From: Flaveria trinervia | Lineage: Eukaryota > Streptophyta > Magnoliopsida > Asterales > Asteraceae | Assembly (NCBI GenBank): GCA_025506515.1 | Contig: CM046451.1 | Coordinates: 72,374,599 to 72,438,598, forward strand | Reading direction: 5' to 3' | DNA: 64,000 bases | Shown: piece after piece, positions 1 through 10,428 of the stretch | Position numbering within the stretch: position 1 is the stretch's first letter | Layout of the letters: the number at the start of each line of letters is the position of its first letter | Notes under the pieces: model-generated | Seen by the model: only the letters and a program-made list of their open reading frames with translations | Told to the model about the DNA's origin: nothing | Databases searched by the model: none | Position numbers and translations under genes: made by a program

Positions 1-1264
1 AGGTGGAATGGTGGCTGTGGTGGTGATAAGGTGATTCTGTGTTTCTTCCTTTTCATCCATAGGGCTGAGCCCTCCTCTTCTTCCTTGATCCTGTCGAGGA
101 GGATGCTCCTCCTAGTACACGGCTTGGCGGATCGGGATCATAAGTGGGGTCAGCAACATTCTCTCCCGATCCACCTGGGCGTTCACCAACCGCCCGAGCC
201 CTCGTTCTGTGGGAACAACTTTACTTCCCACAGTCCGAGTCAGCGGCTCCTCATCTGACTCATCTTCTTTTCACCCAGCATGAAATCCTGGTGGAACCCA
301 GCAGTCTCCGCTCCATCCCCAGTGGGAGCAGATGCTGGAGATGGAATAGCAGTAGTGGGACCCTTTTGTTGAGTGGATCCTTCATCTCCAGCATCTCTGC
401 TATCATCATCGGAGTCATCAACAGGAGCTGTATATGCTCTTCTTTAGAGTAACTATCAATGTGAACCATTTACGCTAGCCGGCGCCACGTAGTCTTCCCG
501 GGCCAGATACCCAAATAATCTCCACATAGGGGGCTTTACCTGCTTCCCCCTGTAAACCTTCATCCTTCCCAAAGTGGTATCGTCCATTACCTCAGTACCA
601 TCGTGTCTTCCTTCTCCTTCGGCAAGGCAGGAAGCTTCTGGTCTATGATCATCTTTATAAAGCGAGGGTACATGCAGAAGCCCTCCTTCCCTTTCCCCTC
701 AATGTTCTCCACCAAGTAGGTGAAGATCATTTTGGAGAAGCTGAACGGATGGTTCAGCACCAGAGCAGCATATGCGTTCTGGATTTGATCGGAAAGCTCA
801 TCAAAACCTCCTTTTCGAGACGCTAAGCACTTAAGCAGTACGTGCGCAAGGTACTTGAACTGGGGACACAGGTTGCTCTTGTTGAGCAACCCTGCATTGA
901 TGTCCACAGCGTACTTCGCCCGCAGGAAACAACCTCTGACAGTCAGGGAGTGTAATCGTGTTGGACATTCAGCATCGTCCCCAAGCTGCAACACTATCCT
1001 GAGATCTTCCTCAGACATCTCAATAGCCTCTCCAAATATCGAACTTCGGATTCGATGAGGCTCTGATGTTCTATCAACTACAGCACCTTCCCAGAAGGCC
1101 TGCTGAATAGACTTGTACGGTGTGCATGGAGTTGAGATTGCGTGAGAGATCCTTGAGCGTCTAAGAAATGAGATGATTCCAGCAAAGTCCGGTGCATGTC
1201 TGGATGACTAATCCAGATAAACACAGATATTGTGCTTGGTGCTCATTGTCCACCGTTTCGTCAT
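1..1264 (-). pseudogene. Extra ORF (aORF) of element B, N-terminal part, 3' end cut by window
   Basis: This ORF lies downstream of pol on the same strand. I read it from the ATG at 1264 (second ATG at 1246). A stop interrupts it near 1210, after which the frame continues with a fairly conserved block: a SRISHAI motif (about 1145-1165), an AFWEGA motif (about 1100), an ILQL-like stretch (VLQLGDD) and a late YPRFIKMIIDQKLPAL block (about 640-680). The A, Q and E aORFs share several of these blocks. The part left of 590 is Asp/Ser/Pro-rich and frame-shifted. No signal peptide or membrane helix is visible, so an envelope role is not supported. I know the family only as a plant retrotransposon protein of unknown function. 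The ATG directly follows a splice-acceptor-like site. Confidence 0.6.
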
Positions 1265-1423
1265 CTGTTACAAAAGAAAATGTTAGTATCCGTTGAATAA
1301 GAATATCTTGAATCACTTGGACTTGTAAACATTTCTTTTGATCTGTCGTGCGAATGAGACTATGCGACTGAGATCTAGTCGTACGAATGAGTAGTGCGAC
1401 CGAAATCAAGTCGTGCGACTTAC
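1265..1423 (-). promoter_or_regulatory. Predicted 5'-UTR intron ending at the aORF ATG (element B)
   Basis: Read on the minus strand, a consensus donor GAG|GTAAGT lies at 1418-1426. A perfect branch-point motif TACTAAC lies at 1282-1288. A T-rich tract then ends in AACAG at 1265, and the next three bases are the aORF ATG. The predicted intron is 159 nt, with the branch A 18 nt from the acceptor; both values suit plant introns. A TATA-like TATACAAAA at 1522-1530 would start a short first exon. Donor, branch site and acceptor are seen in the sequence. Splicing itself is inferred. Confidence 0.55.
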
Positions 1424-2240
1424 CTCATACGTACGACTTGTCATGCGACTGAGCTCATACCTATGTACAATCATTCGTGTATATCAGTGATGCGACTGAA
1501 CTCATACGTATGTACACTCTTTTTTGTATATCAGTCATGCGACTGAAACCATACACGTGGTTCAGTTGTGCGGTTTTGTCAATCGCACTACTCAGTCGTG
1601 AGACTGAAGTTCATCAACCTGTCCATTCGCATGACAGACTGCTGTTCAATTTAAATTCAAATTTTGACCAATTCTTATGACTAGATGTGGTGTTTTGGTT
1701 CATTGGACTCGCAATCATCATACTTAGCACATGACAACATTAATTTCAGTTGATTGCTTGAATTAATTGGGTTGTTTAGTTAAACAAGTCTCGGTTCTTG
1801 GTTTGGACCAAACTTGTTGATTTTGCAGTCAAATTGAATGAGAGATGGTTGGATTAAACGCATTGTACCTGTATAGTCAGTGGAAATCATCAGTGCACAA
1901 GAGTTAGTGGTATAGAAAGATCAAATGAAAATTTGGCAGAGTAACGATAGTCGTGCGAATTAGGGTTAATTTGGGAGTGACGAGTCTCTGCGACTGACTC
2001 CCCCTCTATTATACTAAAGTTGGATTCAATCATACGACTGGACTCATTCGCTCATTTCATTCGGGCGAATGGACTTTAGTCGTGCGATTGGATCAGTTTC
2101 TTGCCTTCAGTCATCCGATGGAGGTCAGTCGCGCGACTTGTTCATTCGCCCACTCGCAATCGGCCGTATGGCTCAATTGTATAAGTCATTCAGTTGAATG
2201 GTCCATACTCATGTCCAATTGTGTGAATGGGTCATACACT
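1360..2240. repeat. Degenerate microrepeat array in the pol-aORF spacer of B
   Basis: Many imperfect copies of a 10-12 bp near-palindrome, AGTCGTGCGACT, and relatives (CATTCGCACGACT, TCATACGTACGACT) occur at irregular spacing and on both strands. They are densest at 1370-1640 and 1940-2240. The same motif recurs in this element's leader (9290-9540) and LTR (10036-10215). There is no fixed period, so this is not a satellite. A second TATA-like site, TATAATA, lies at 2007-2013 on the minus strand, just before a GAGGGGGAG purine run. Confidence 0.75.
1522..1530 (-). promoter_or_regulatory. TATA-like site upstream of the B aORF
   Basis: Minus-strand TATACAAAA lies about 100 nt before the donor of the predicted leader intron and directly downstream of the densest motif array. 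It is the nearest TATA-like element to the aORF. An alternative, TATAATA, lies at 2007-2013. Both are weak matches in AT-containing sequence. Confidence 0.3.
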
Positions 2241-3362
2241 TCACATTTGACTTTTAACCCTTTTAACCTGTAATTTACCATTATGAACATTTGATCATCA
2301 GACATGATCATCTTAAAACCTTTTGTCACCTCAGATGTGACCCATTACTTCAAAGCACGTGTGGTCACTTCAGACGTGACCTTTTCGATGATAAGGTCCC
2401 TTATCAACTTCCATGACATAGCCCGATACTACACATACTGAATATGACAAACTTTGTACAAAAATAAAAGAAATAAACTAAAATTTTAAAATTTTTGACA
2501 TGTTTTGTGTTTTTATGAGAGTTAATTCCCAAGATGTAGTTCTAGGAATAAATATTCTGAGAGAGCAACCGCATTCATTTAAACTATACATGGATCAATT
2601 TAAGTTGGATCATACAACATATTCAAATCATTCAGGACAATTTATAAAAAAACAGCTTTGATGCTATTTCCTTGTTGTTAATCTGGAGTCATTTAGCAAA
2701 TTTAGGAAATCATACTAGTACTATTAGGTCCCCACACTGATTAGAACTTTCAAGAATTGTAGCCACAGTGATTGTCAGTATACTTGTCCTCTTAAATCCA
2801 ACACAGACTTTCAACACAGTTTGGTGATCGTTTTAAGGTTTGTTTATTTCAACAAGTATTTGTGGATCCCACACTTATATGGTAATCAACATTCCCTAGG
2901 AGATTTTTGAGCGGTCTAAGGGTAGAAATTCAAGAAGAGACTATTCTTAGAACTTTCAATGAGAAGCTAGTCCTCAGGTCAGTGCCATCGCATAGCAGAG
3001 AGGCGGCAAACAACAATGAGTTCTAGAATATATAGGTTATGCTTATCCTCAGGTCAGTGCCACCGTATAGCAGAGAGGCACATAACCTATCTTCTTATTT
3101 GAGCAAATTTTCTTCTTTTTCACAAATCTCACCAACAACATAGGTTATCAGTTTGATTGTATTTGCATTTTTCATGTGCTTTTGCTCATCCTTTGGTCTT
3201 ACGCACACTTTTGTGGCGTTTATTTTGCTCGTCACCCCTTATTGGAATCCTGTTGATTGTGTTAACCAGGGATAGGTGTTTCCCACAGCTTGTCAAACAT
3301 TTTAGTTTAATCTTGAGATCACCAACCGTCTAGTCATCTAGTGTGTTCGATCTACCAACATA
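2241..3362. other. Non-coding part of the pol-aORF spacer of B
   Basis: I see no gene here. The segment is AT-rich and holds two paired motifs (ATGTGACC/ACGTGACC near 2335-2385) and a duplicated 34-bp block (listed separately). A CTACCAACATATC motif at 3352-3364 recurs after pol in element E. It could include an old LTR remnant, but I find no TG..CA pair. Confidence 0.4.
2971..3079. repeat. Duplicated 34-bp block
   Basis: Positions 2971-3004 and 3046-3079 are the same 34 bases with two mismatches, 41 bp apart. Each starts TCCTCAGGTCAGTGCCA and ends TAGCAGAGAGGC. It lies in the non-coding spacer of element B. Confidence 0.8.
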
Positions 3363-3617
3363 TCAGCTGTAGTCTAGCAACTCTAGGTCTACTTTTTTGT
3401 CATACTTAGTAGGAGCTAGCTTAACTATCATATTTTTTTTATATTGCTCAGACTGCTCAGACTTATACTTGAACTTTGCATCTTTTTTTTTCAATTTTAG
3501 ATTTTTAAAGTCCCAAATGGTTTGTACCTGTGTACTATCATCTTCCACACGTATGATCTTATTTATTTCATTTGGCTTGCCTCTCCTTTTCCCTCGTTTT
3601 TTATACCTATTCTCCCC
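3363..3617 (-). CDS. Small basic ORF after pol in element B, unknown
   Basis: An open frame of about 84 codons starts right after an in-frame TAG, within a TTTTAGGGGGAG purine run, and ends at 3363. The first ATG is at 3548. The product would be very charged: it opens with the basic run KKRGKRRGKP, which looks like a nuclear-localisation signal, then an Asp/Glu stretch and a Lys-rich body. I do not recognise it. It sits between the RNase H end and the aORF, so it could be a displaced pol tail, a remnant of another element, or chance. The purine run resembles a polypurine tract. Confidence 0.3.
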   Translation of the reverse strand, partial: GENRYKKRGKRRGKPNEINKIIRVEDDSTQVQTIWDFKNLKLKKKDAKFKYKSEQSEQYKKNMIVKLAPTKYDKKVDLELLDYS

Positions 3618-3835
3618 CTAAAATACTAAAACCTCTAAGGATTTGCGTTTTAGATTTTAAAGAGCAAGAACCGACACTAAGTGTAATTAACAAACTAACA
3701 GTAAACAAAACAAGAGAATTAAACTTAAAAATACTATAATTTAAGAAATTTTAAAAGACACTAGACGCGATGCATTGGACTATACGTGGTCATCTTCAGG
3801 AATGACCTCACTCTTCTTTTTAACACCATTGACCT

Positions 3836-4364
3836 CTACAGATATTGAAAACATGGTTTATCAAAAGCCTTTGCATAGAGGTCTGCGCGTTGAAAATCAG
3901 TGTTTATTTTTATCACATCGATTAAGTTCTTTTCAAAACAGTCACGTATGAAGTGATATTTGATCCCGATGTGTTTGGTCTTGGGATGTTGGAAGGTTCT
4001 TAGTGACTGCAATCGCAGTAGAATTATCAACAAATATAGGAGTAGAAGTGAATTGCAAACCGTAATCCCGCATTTGCTGTTGAATCCATATGATTTGGGA
4101 ACAGCAGCTTGCAGCAGCAACATATTCTGCTTCACAGGTTGATAAGGCTACCGAGGTTTGCTTCTTACACTGCCAGGTTACCAATCTTCTCCCAAAGAAC
4201 TGACACCCTGCTGATGTAGACTTGTAGTTCATCTTACAGCCGCCATAATCCGAGTCACTATACGCTGTAAGTTCAAAGTCTTCATCATGAGGGTACCACA
4301 ATCCAAGTGTGGGTGTGCCCTTCAGATAACGAAATATCCTCTTGACTCCAATTAAATGATTCAC
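3836..4364 (-). pseudogene. Ty1/copia RNase H domain (element B)
   Basis: C-terminal end of pol. It shows the copia RNase H landmarks: KRIFRYLKGTPTLGLWYP, the first Asp in the YSDSDYGGC block, SVALSTCEAEYVAAA with the catalytic Glu, and FVDNSTAIAV with the second Asp. The familiar KHIGIKYHFIRDCFEKNL tail follows in another frame (after a frameshift near 3970) and stops at 3836. The domain degrades the RNA strand of the RNA/DNA hybrid during reverse transcription in the virus-like particle. The key residues are visible, but the frame is broken twice. Confidence 0.85.
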
Positions 4365-4382
4365 CTTAGGTTTTGCCTGATA

Positions 4383-5441
4383 TCACGAGCATAAACATGT
4401 AGCATACATGATATCTGGTCTTGAGGCCATGAGATACATGAGAGATCCAATCATCCCTCGGTACATAGTAGCATCTACCAGATCACCGTTCTCGTCGGGT
4501 GCTACATCATGGTTTGTAGCCAATGGAGTGCCAGCTATGGAAGCATTTTCCATGTCAAACCGACTGAGAATATCTCCTAAATACTTGGTCTGATATAAGA
4601 AGATTCCATTTGGTGTCTGATCTACTTGTAACCCGAGAAAGAACTTCATCTCTCACATGGCACTCATCTCAAACTCAGCCTTCATTACTGCTTCAAATTC
4701 TTTGCATAATTCTTCATTCTTTGAAGCGAAGATTATGTCATCTACATAGATCTGTACTAGCAGTAAGTCTCCATCTTTTTCTTTGATAAACAGTGTGCAG
4801 TCAATGACTCCCCTGCGAAATTCGTGTTTCACAAGATGAGTAGAGAGTTTTTCATACCAAGCCCGTGGAGTTTGATGAAGCCCGTAAAGAGCCTTGTCGA
4901 GTTTGTAAACTCTATCCCGATGATATGGATCTTCAAATCCCTCGGGTTGACTGACATACACTGTTTCTCTGATTTCCCCAAGAAGAAATGCACTCTTCAC
5001 ATCAAGTTGATAAACTTTGATTTTCATATAAGATGCATAGGCAAGGAAGATGCGGATGGCTTCCATCCTTGCCACAGGTGCAAATACTTCATTGTAATCG
5101 ATACCTTCAACTTGTCTAAACCCCTGAACAACAAGCCAAGCCTTGTTTCTGATGATCACACCCTGATCATCTTTCTTACATTTCAAAACCCATTTGGTAC
5201 CAATGACTTTAGCACCTTTAGGTTTATCCACTAGTGTCCATACACCTAACTTCTTAAACTGAATAAGTTCTTCCTGCATGGCACTAACCCAAGCCTCATC
5301 ATTTAGTGCTTCACTAACATACTTTGGCTCAAACTGAGACACAAAGCAGCGGTAGGCACCGTCATGAAGATATCCTTTTTCTATCACAAAGGCATAATCA
5401 GCTGAATACAGCTGATTTCTAGTGTGTAACCCTGATCTCAC
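4383..5441 (-). pseudogene. Ty1/copia reverse transcriptase domain (element B)
   Basis: The entry block AWVSAMQEELIQFKKLGVW leads into VIGTKWVLKCKKD, VAPVARMEAIR-type sequence (FAPVARMEAIRIFLAYAS), LDVKSAFLLGEI, KLDKALYGLHQTPRAWYE and the active-site motif IYVDDIIFAS, which keeps both Asp residues. The palm and thumb continue at 4383-4649 (KFFLGLQVDQ, SRPDIMYAT). The frame breaks at about 4650 and 4370. It copies element RNA into cDNA. It is more intact than the rest of B's pol. Confidence 0.9.
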
Positions 5442-5499
5442 ATCTCCTATAATATTATCAAATGGATGATAGATGTTTAGACGTCAGTTAGGAGTTGTT

Positions 5500-6435
5500 G
5501 GAACAATCACCTCAGAGTCAAGATTATGAACATTTGGTTCTGGATCTGAGGCAATAGGAGTCTGAGGTTCTGAAGGTTCATCCTCTGAGTCTTGAACTCT
5601 GTTCCGTTGTCTGAGCATACCTGTCTTACCTTCAGCTTGTATAAGGATTCCAGCGTAGTTACCAAATCCTTGAAGGATTCAAATGTTTTGATTTGGATTT
5701 CAGAAACATTACCAAGAGAACTTTGAGTAGTCATCGGTAACTACATAGCAGTACAAGTCGCATGCGATGCTTCTTGTACTCACTGGACCGAACAGATCCA
5801 AGTGAAGAAGCTCAAGTGGATGTTCTATAGAATGAACTTTCTTTTCCTTATGAGATTTCTTCATCTGTTTGCCCTTTTTGCACGCAACACAAAAATTGGG
5901 AGTTGAAAGTTTTTGACATTTACTCCTCTCACAAGATCATTCTGGATCAAATGATTCATTTTCCTTGGATTTATGTGTCCCATTCTCCTATGCCAAGAGA
6001 AGGTTCCTTCTCAGTAGCTTTGGACAAGAAACATGGACTTCACTATCTGTTGTGGATGCCTTGAGAGATCCAAATCATAAGATCATTATATCTAGAAGCT
6101 GACATAAGGTTCTGATCCTCCGGAATCACATTGTCCTTTTTGAGAACGTAACACTTCTTTTTGTCAAATACTACCTTGAATTCTTTATCACAGATTTGAG
6201 AAACAGAAAGTAAGTTATTTTGTAATTGTTGGACATAGTTTACCTTATCAAACTTAACTTTCTCATTTCCCACTTCTTCTTGGGCTGTGATGTACCGGCC
6301 TTTGTTTCCAGCAAATGAAACATGCCCTCCTTTAATTTTTCTGACATTTGATAAGAGAGCTATGTTCCCTATCATGTGCCTTGATGCTCCACTATCAACT
6401 ATCCACGTGTTAGTTTCAGAACTGTAGCGAACACC
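5500..6435 (-). pseudogene. Ty1/copia protease and truncated integrase (element B)
   Basis: The protease active site reads WIVDSGASRHMIGN (about 6390), with the DSG triad intact. LLSVSQICD closes the protease. The pre-integrase zinc-finger region is frame-shifted (FCVACKKGKQMKK near 5880). The integrase core keeps the first Asp (LHLDLFGPVS, about 5790) and the second (CSDNGTEF, about 5600). Directly after that it joins Pro/Ser-rich linker sequence, so the segment holding the third catalytic Glu and the integrase C-terminus is missing, a deletion of several hundred bp compared with element A. No ATG starts this frame; it opens just after the acceptor-like AG at 6436. Confidence 0.8.
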
Positions 6436-6459
6436 CTGCACAGTCAAGAAAATATTAGT
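6436..6459 (-). promoter_or_regulatory. Gag stop plus 3' splice-site-like sequence at the gag/pol junction of B
   Basis: Gag ends KAWVPDMN then TAA (6457-6455). The bases CTAAT across the last codon and stop match the plant branch-point consensus CTRAY. A 19-nt T-rich tract ends in GTGCAG at 6436, and the pol frame opens with the next base. Four other copia elements here have the same layout. Confidence 0.55.
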
Positions 6460-9270
6460 TCATGTCAGGAACCCAAGCCTTAACCGGCTTAGGTTTCCTT
6501 GAGGCATCACATATCACAACTCAACCCACTGACCCTTTGAGGTTAAGGATTGATCAAAATTCTGTTTGCTCTTATTTTCAGGCACTGAGGAGGTTTTTTC
6601 TTTCCATAGACCAGATTTGTGTAAGGCCTGTTTGTGATAAATAGACGACTGGCTGATGGATTGAATTTTGGGTTCACAATCTCTTTTAGAAGGCCTTACT
6701 GAGTTCCTTTTAAAGATCTTGATGTAGATGTAGAAAGTTCAACTTTCTTCCTTGGTGTCTGATAATAAGGACAGTAAGATGCTATGTGACCATACTCTCC
6801 ACAATTATAGCAGAATCTGCTTTTAACTTGATGGTTTCTATTTTTTCGTGGAGATGCAGATGTCACACAGTTGACCTTAGTATGTTTGGATTGGGACACT
6901 TCTTTGTTTGATGTATGAGTTGGTCTTACAAACTTAATTGCTTTACCTGGTTTTACATCTTTGATCTCTTATTTACCTGGACTGTGACATGATGCACGTG
7001 ATTGATTAGGTTTTACAGTCTTTTTAGGTTCTTATTTGACTTTGTTTGACCCTGACTTAAAACTAATCTTTTCAAATTCTTGTTCCAGATTAACACAAGG
7101 CATTTTTCCTATTGCCTTTGAAGTTCGCTCCTTCTGTTTAGTGTCTGATCCAATTATTTACTTAATGAATCTGGATCACTCACCAGAGGAGTGGACACCA
7201 CGTGATCCTTGATGGGTTTATTGTTAATTGGTTTACATTTGGTGTTCATCAAGGTCTCAGGTGGTGGTGGAACCACTTTGTATCCCAGTCCCTCCCCATT
7301 ATTTCTCTCTCTTACTAAGTGTTGGACAATATGTGATGAGCTTGTCCAACTATGCAGTTTTTGTTTTAATGAATTCACTTCTACTTCTAATACTGCTTTT
7401 TGCTTCTTAGTGTCCTCAAGAGAGTTCAGATAGTACCTAATGTCATTTGCTTGGTTAAAGGCAACTACCTCAGTTTCGTGAGTTGTTTATTTAATAGGTC
7501 TATCTTTTCCTTGTAACTGTGCTCGTTTTGTTTCAATACTCTATTAGATTCTGTGCACAGTTCTAGGTCCTTTACTAGGCTATGATTATGATCTAATAAC
7601 CTAGTAAATTTTGAATCTATACTTTCTCTAAATTTATTATATTCTAAGCAAGCATGATTATTAAATAGTTGGTCAGAAGTACTTACCTGAGATGTAGAGG
7701 AAGAATCAGCCATGAGTATTGGCTCGCTTTTCTCCGGTTCGGATGATTCAGATGATGATGCATTTGTAGATTTTTCTTCTTCACGCAGGTAGTTGACCAC
7801 ATTTGCAGTATCTTCAGAATTTGACATTGTGATCTCTAGTGCTACATCGCTTTCACTTGCAGAATCGTCATCAATATCTTCCACACTAGCTATATTTGAC
7901 TCTCCGGTGAGACGAATCGAAAGCTCCAGTCCTGTCCTTCATCTTCGTTGGCAGTTAAGGCTTTTGGATCCTTACTTGATAAGTCAGCATTACTAGCAGT
8001 GGACTTGTCTTGACGGTTAAATGACGAGAAGGGATTTCCATTTCCTGTCTTCTTTGGTTTTATACACTCCCTCTTGAAGTGTCCCTTCTCACCGCAGTTG
8101 AAGCTTGTAACCTTTGACATATCAAACCCAAAGGTTGTATCTTTTGTTGCAACCAGGTTCTGTCCGGTCTTTTTGACAAACTTTTTAGCTCGTCGGACAG
8201 CACTTGCAGAGCCCACATTATGTCCATACGTTCTAACTCCATTTCATCCACCTGCTCATAATCTTCATCTGCCAGGTTGTAGTTACCTATCTTTCCAGCA
8301 ATTAATCCATCATAGGAGTGAACCACCACAGCTAAAAGGTCCATATGTTCTCTGGCCACCTCTACAGTTACATTCCTGAGGTTGTCGGTTTTCAGCTTTG
8401 TCCGCATTTGCTTCAGTACTATATTTGGGTGCTAGAAGACCTGACATTTCTGATCCTGAAGTTGAGGTTGTGCTGGAACTCCTTGCTTGAGATGAAGGCG
8501 GTTTGCATGGTGCTCCGGATGTCTTGACTGAAGAGTAGCATTGTAGAGTGCAGGATTCTGATCATAGTTTGCCTTTTGGCTCGATACTTCATCCTAAGCT
8601 CTTCTTCTCTCAGTTTTAGAATGAAGTCAATTATGTCTAACTTCGAGAGCATTCCATTCTGTCTGAGATTTGAAACAAACGGACCCGATTTATCTGGTAA
8701 TCCATCAACAAAGTTGGATACCTTATCTTCCATCAAGTAACCACTCCATGAGTGTGCATCTCACTCATCAGTGGTAGAATCTATCGATCACATCATCAAG
8801 GCCTTCTTTTCCCATGAAGAGAAGTTGTCAAACTCCTTCTTCAATGTTTTTTCCTTGATAGCCTTCAAGAGGCATCCCGTCATACCTCTTCTCCAATGCA
8901 TCCCAAAGTTTCTTGGCGTGAGTATACTCCGAATACTGATGAAAATATCCTTCGGAATAGACTGAGTAAGCAAGGCGTAGACTTTCTTTTCAGCATTGTA
9001 TTTTACCTTCTGTGCATCCGACATGCCACTTAGAGTAAGTTTTACTCTGTCAGCTCCAACTAGCATGCTGTACCCCAACTCTATTGCCTCCAACAAATTT
9101 GTATCTACTCCATTCAAGTAGATTTTGAAATGTTGCTTCCATTGTGGATAGTCGTCTAACATGATAAGCTTCGAGGGTTTATTGTGTATTCCCACTTCGT
9201 TCTCCAACAATAGTAGATTCTGAATACGCGTATCTCTACTAGCTGTGTATGCCGAAAACTAATTCTCCAT
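6455..9270 (-). pseudogene. Gag polyprotein of element B with two CCHC knuckles
   Basis: Capsid/nucleocapsid precursor that packages the element RNA. It begins at an ATG at 9270 but meets a stop after three codons. The UBN2-type copia gag fold follows: KLIMLDDYPQWKQHFKIYL and LEAIELGY, then YALLTQSIPKDIF. The first zinc knuckle is FNCGEKGHFKREC (about 8060-8110), intact CX2CX4HX4C. A Ser/Asp/Glu-rich coiled-coil-like stretch (7465-7884) follows, then a second knuckle, CYNCGEYGHIASYC (about 6780-6830). Gag ends in WVPDMN at 6455. Several frameshifts (near 8760, 8410, 8060, 7450 and 7130) break it. Two knuckles far apart fit Sirevirus gag. Confidence 0.8.
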
Positions 9271-9289
9271 TACACTTAACTTACGGTTT

Positions 9290-9540
9290 AACACATTGCT
9301 GATGTATGCGAATGAAGGTATGCGATTGGGCTTAATCGGGCGATAGAACAAATGCGGATGGTTCAACGTGCGACTGAACAGATGCGGACGAGTCAGTCGT
9401 CCGAATGAACTAATGCGGTTGAAAAGACCGAATGAAGTTCTCAGTCGTACGAATGAAGGAACGAATGAGTCCAATCGAGCAGCTGGAAAGTGCGAATGAA
9501 CTCAGTCGTGCGATTGAGCCAATCGTGCGACTGAACTTGC
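9290..9540. repeat. Microrepeat array in the untranslated leader of element B
   Basis: The leader between primer-binding site and gag holds two intermingled motif types: GTGCGACTGAAC-like copies (9370, 9440, 9495, 9525) and ATGCGGATG/ATGCGGACG copies (9351, 9380, 9412). The first matches the LTR and spacer arrays of B. The second matches the array in the solo gypsy LTR at 33640-34030. Confidence 0.7.
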
Positions 9541-9743
9541 TGAAGTTTGATAATTCGTAGGTTAAACTTGTTTTGGCCGTAAAAACTCGAATTTTATCAA
9601 ACCCTAATTGTCGTATGCCAGAAAAACTACACTTTTCGATTAGGAACCGTCCAAGACTTCGTTAGACACAAAAAGATTACGTTTTTATGCAAAACACAGT
9701 TTTGTATCAAAACATTGAATCAGCACGTAATCAAGAGCCTATT

Positions 9744-9755
9744 GCTCTGATACCA
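9744..9755 (-). promoter_or_regulatory. Primer-binding site of element B
   Basis: Minus-strand TGGTATCAGAGC, complementary to the 3' end of plant initiator-Met tRNA, two bases from the LTR end (CTAACA). It primes minus-strand cDNA synthesis and fixes the LTR boundary at 9758. Confidence 0.9.
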
Positions 9756-9757
9756 CT

Positions 9758-10275
9758 TGTTAGTCTGGTATTTGACCAAACACCAACTGATTAACGTGTT
9801 AAACCAAACCAAATGGTGCGGAATCCTATTTGATTGGCGATCCAATCAGTGAGAACGCACGTAGAAACATAATGTATTGAAACTAACGTCAAGAACCGAT
9901 TGAGAATCGATCTATAGCGTTCTATGAACTTGGAGTATTAACTTGGAGGCTTCTGGACGGCTAGGGTACATCTGGAGTCGAAGTGGATGAATGCTTACGT
10001 TTTTTCACGAATTAGATTGTATTTATAGGTTAGGATTGCTCGTTCAGGCGACTGAACCATTAGCATGGTTCATTCGTACGATTGAGACTGCGGTTGATCC
10101 ATTCGCACGGCTGAGTGTTCAGTCGTGCGACCGAGTCAGACACATGAAGTTGTTCAGGCGTATGAACTATCTAGGCGCATGGACACTAAGTCGCATGGCC
10201 ATTCTGACGCATGAGAACTTCACTTCACCAGTTTGAGTGTATTCAATATTCTACATTATGTATAACACTCAAACA
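9758..10275 (-). repeat. 5' LTR of element B
   Basis: Bounded on the internal side by the primer-binding site and read as TGTTTGAGTG...CTAACA on the minus strand, 518 bp. The outer end carries a perfect 10-bp inverted repeat (10231-10240 against 10265-10274, GTTTGAGTGT). A microrepeat array (10036-10215; TTCAGTCGTGCGACC, AGGCGCATGGACACTA) lies directly upstream of TATAAATA (10020-10027). The outer boundary is inferred from the TG..CA rule, because the second LTR is not in the window. Confidence 0.75.
10020..10027 (-). promoter_or_regulatory. TATA box of the B LTR
   Basis: Minus-strand TATAAATA lies about 250 bp into the LTR, immediately downstream of the motif array. It is the likely core promoter for genomic RNA. 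Confidence 0.6.
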
Positions 10276-10428
10276 GTCACAAACTATATAATTAAGTCAA
10301 TATGCGTTAAACAACTCATTAAAGAATATTAAACATTGTAAACACAACCAAACATTTGTATTTCATTAAGTACCCAATAGTTACATAAGTGTAACATATT
10401 ACATTCAGATCAGGATCTAGGTACGTAT

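Larger units (their letters stand above)
1..10275 (-). mobile_element. Element B: Ty1/copia, Sirevirus-like, 3' end outside window
   Basis: Minus-strand LTR retrotransposon. From right to left it has a 5' LTR (9758-10275), primer-binding site, a motif-rich leader, gag with two CCHC knuckles, protease, a shortened integrase, RT, RNase H, a 2.5-kb spacer and the start of an extra ORF. The 3' LTR lies left of position 1. The order protease-integrase-RT-RNase H makes it Ty1/copia. The two knuckles, the GGGGGAG purine tracts and the post-pol ORF fit the Sirevirus (Maximus/SIRE) lineage. Several stops and an integrase deletion make it non-functional as written. It appears to sit inside element Q, whose extra ORF resumes at about 10276. 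Confidence 0.85.
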
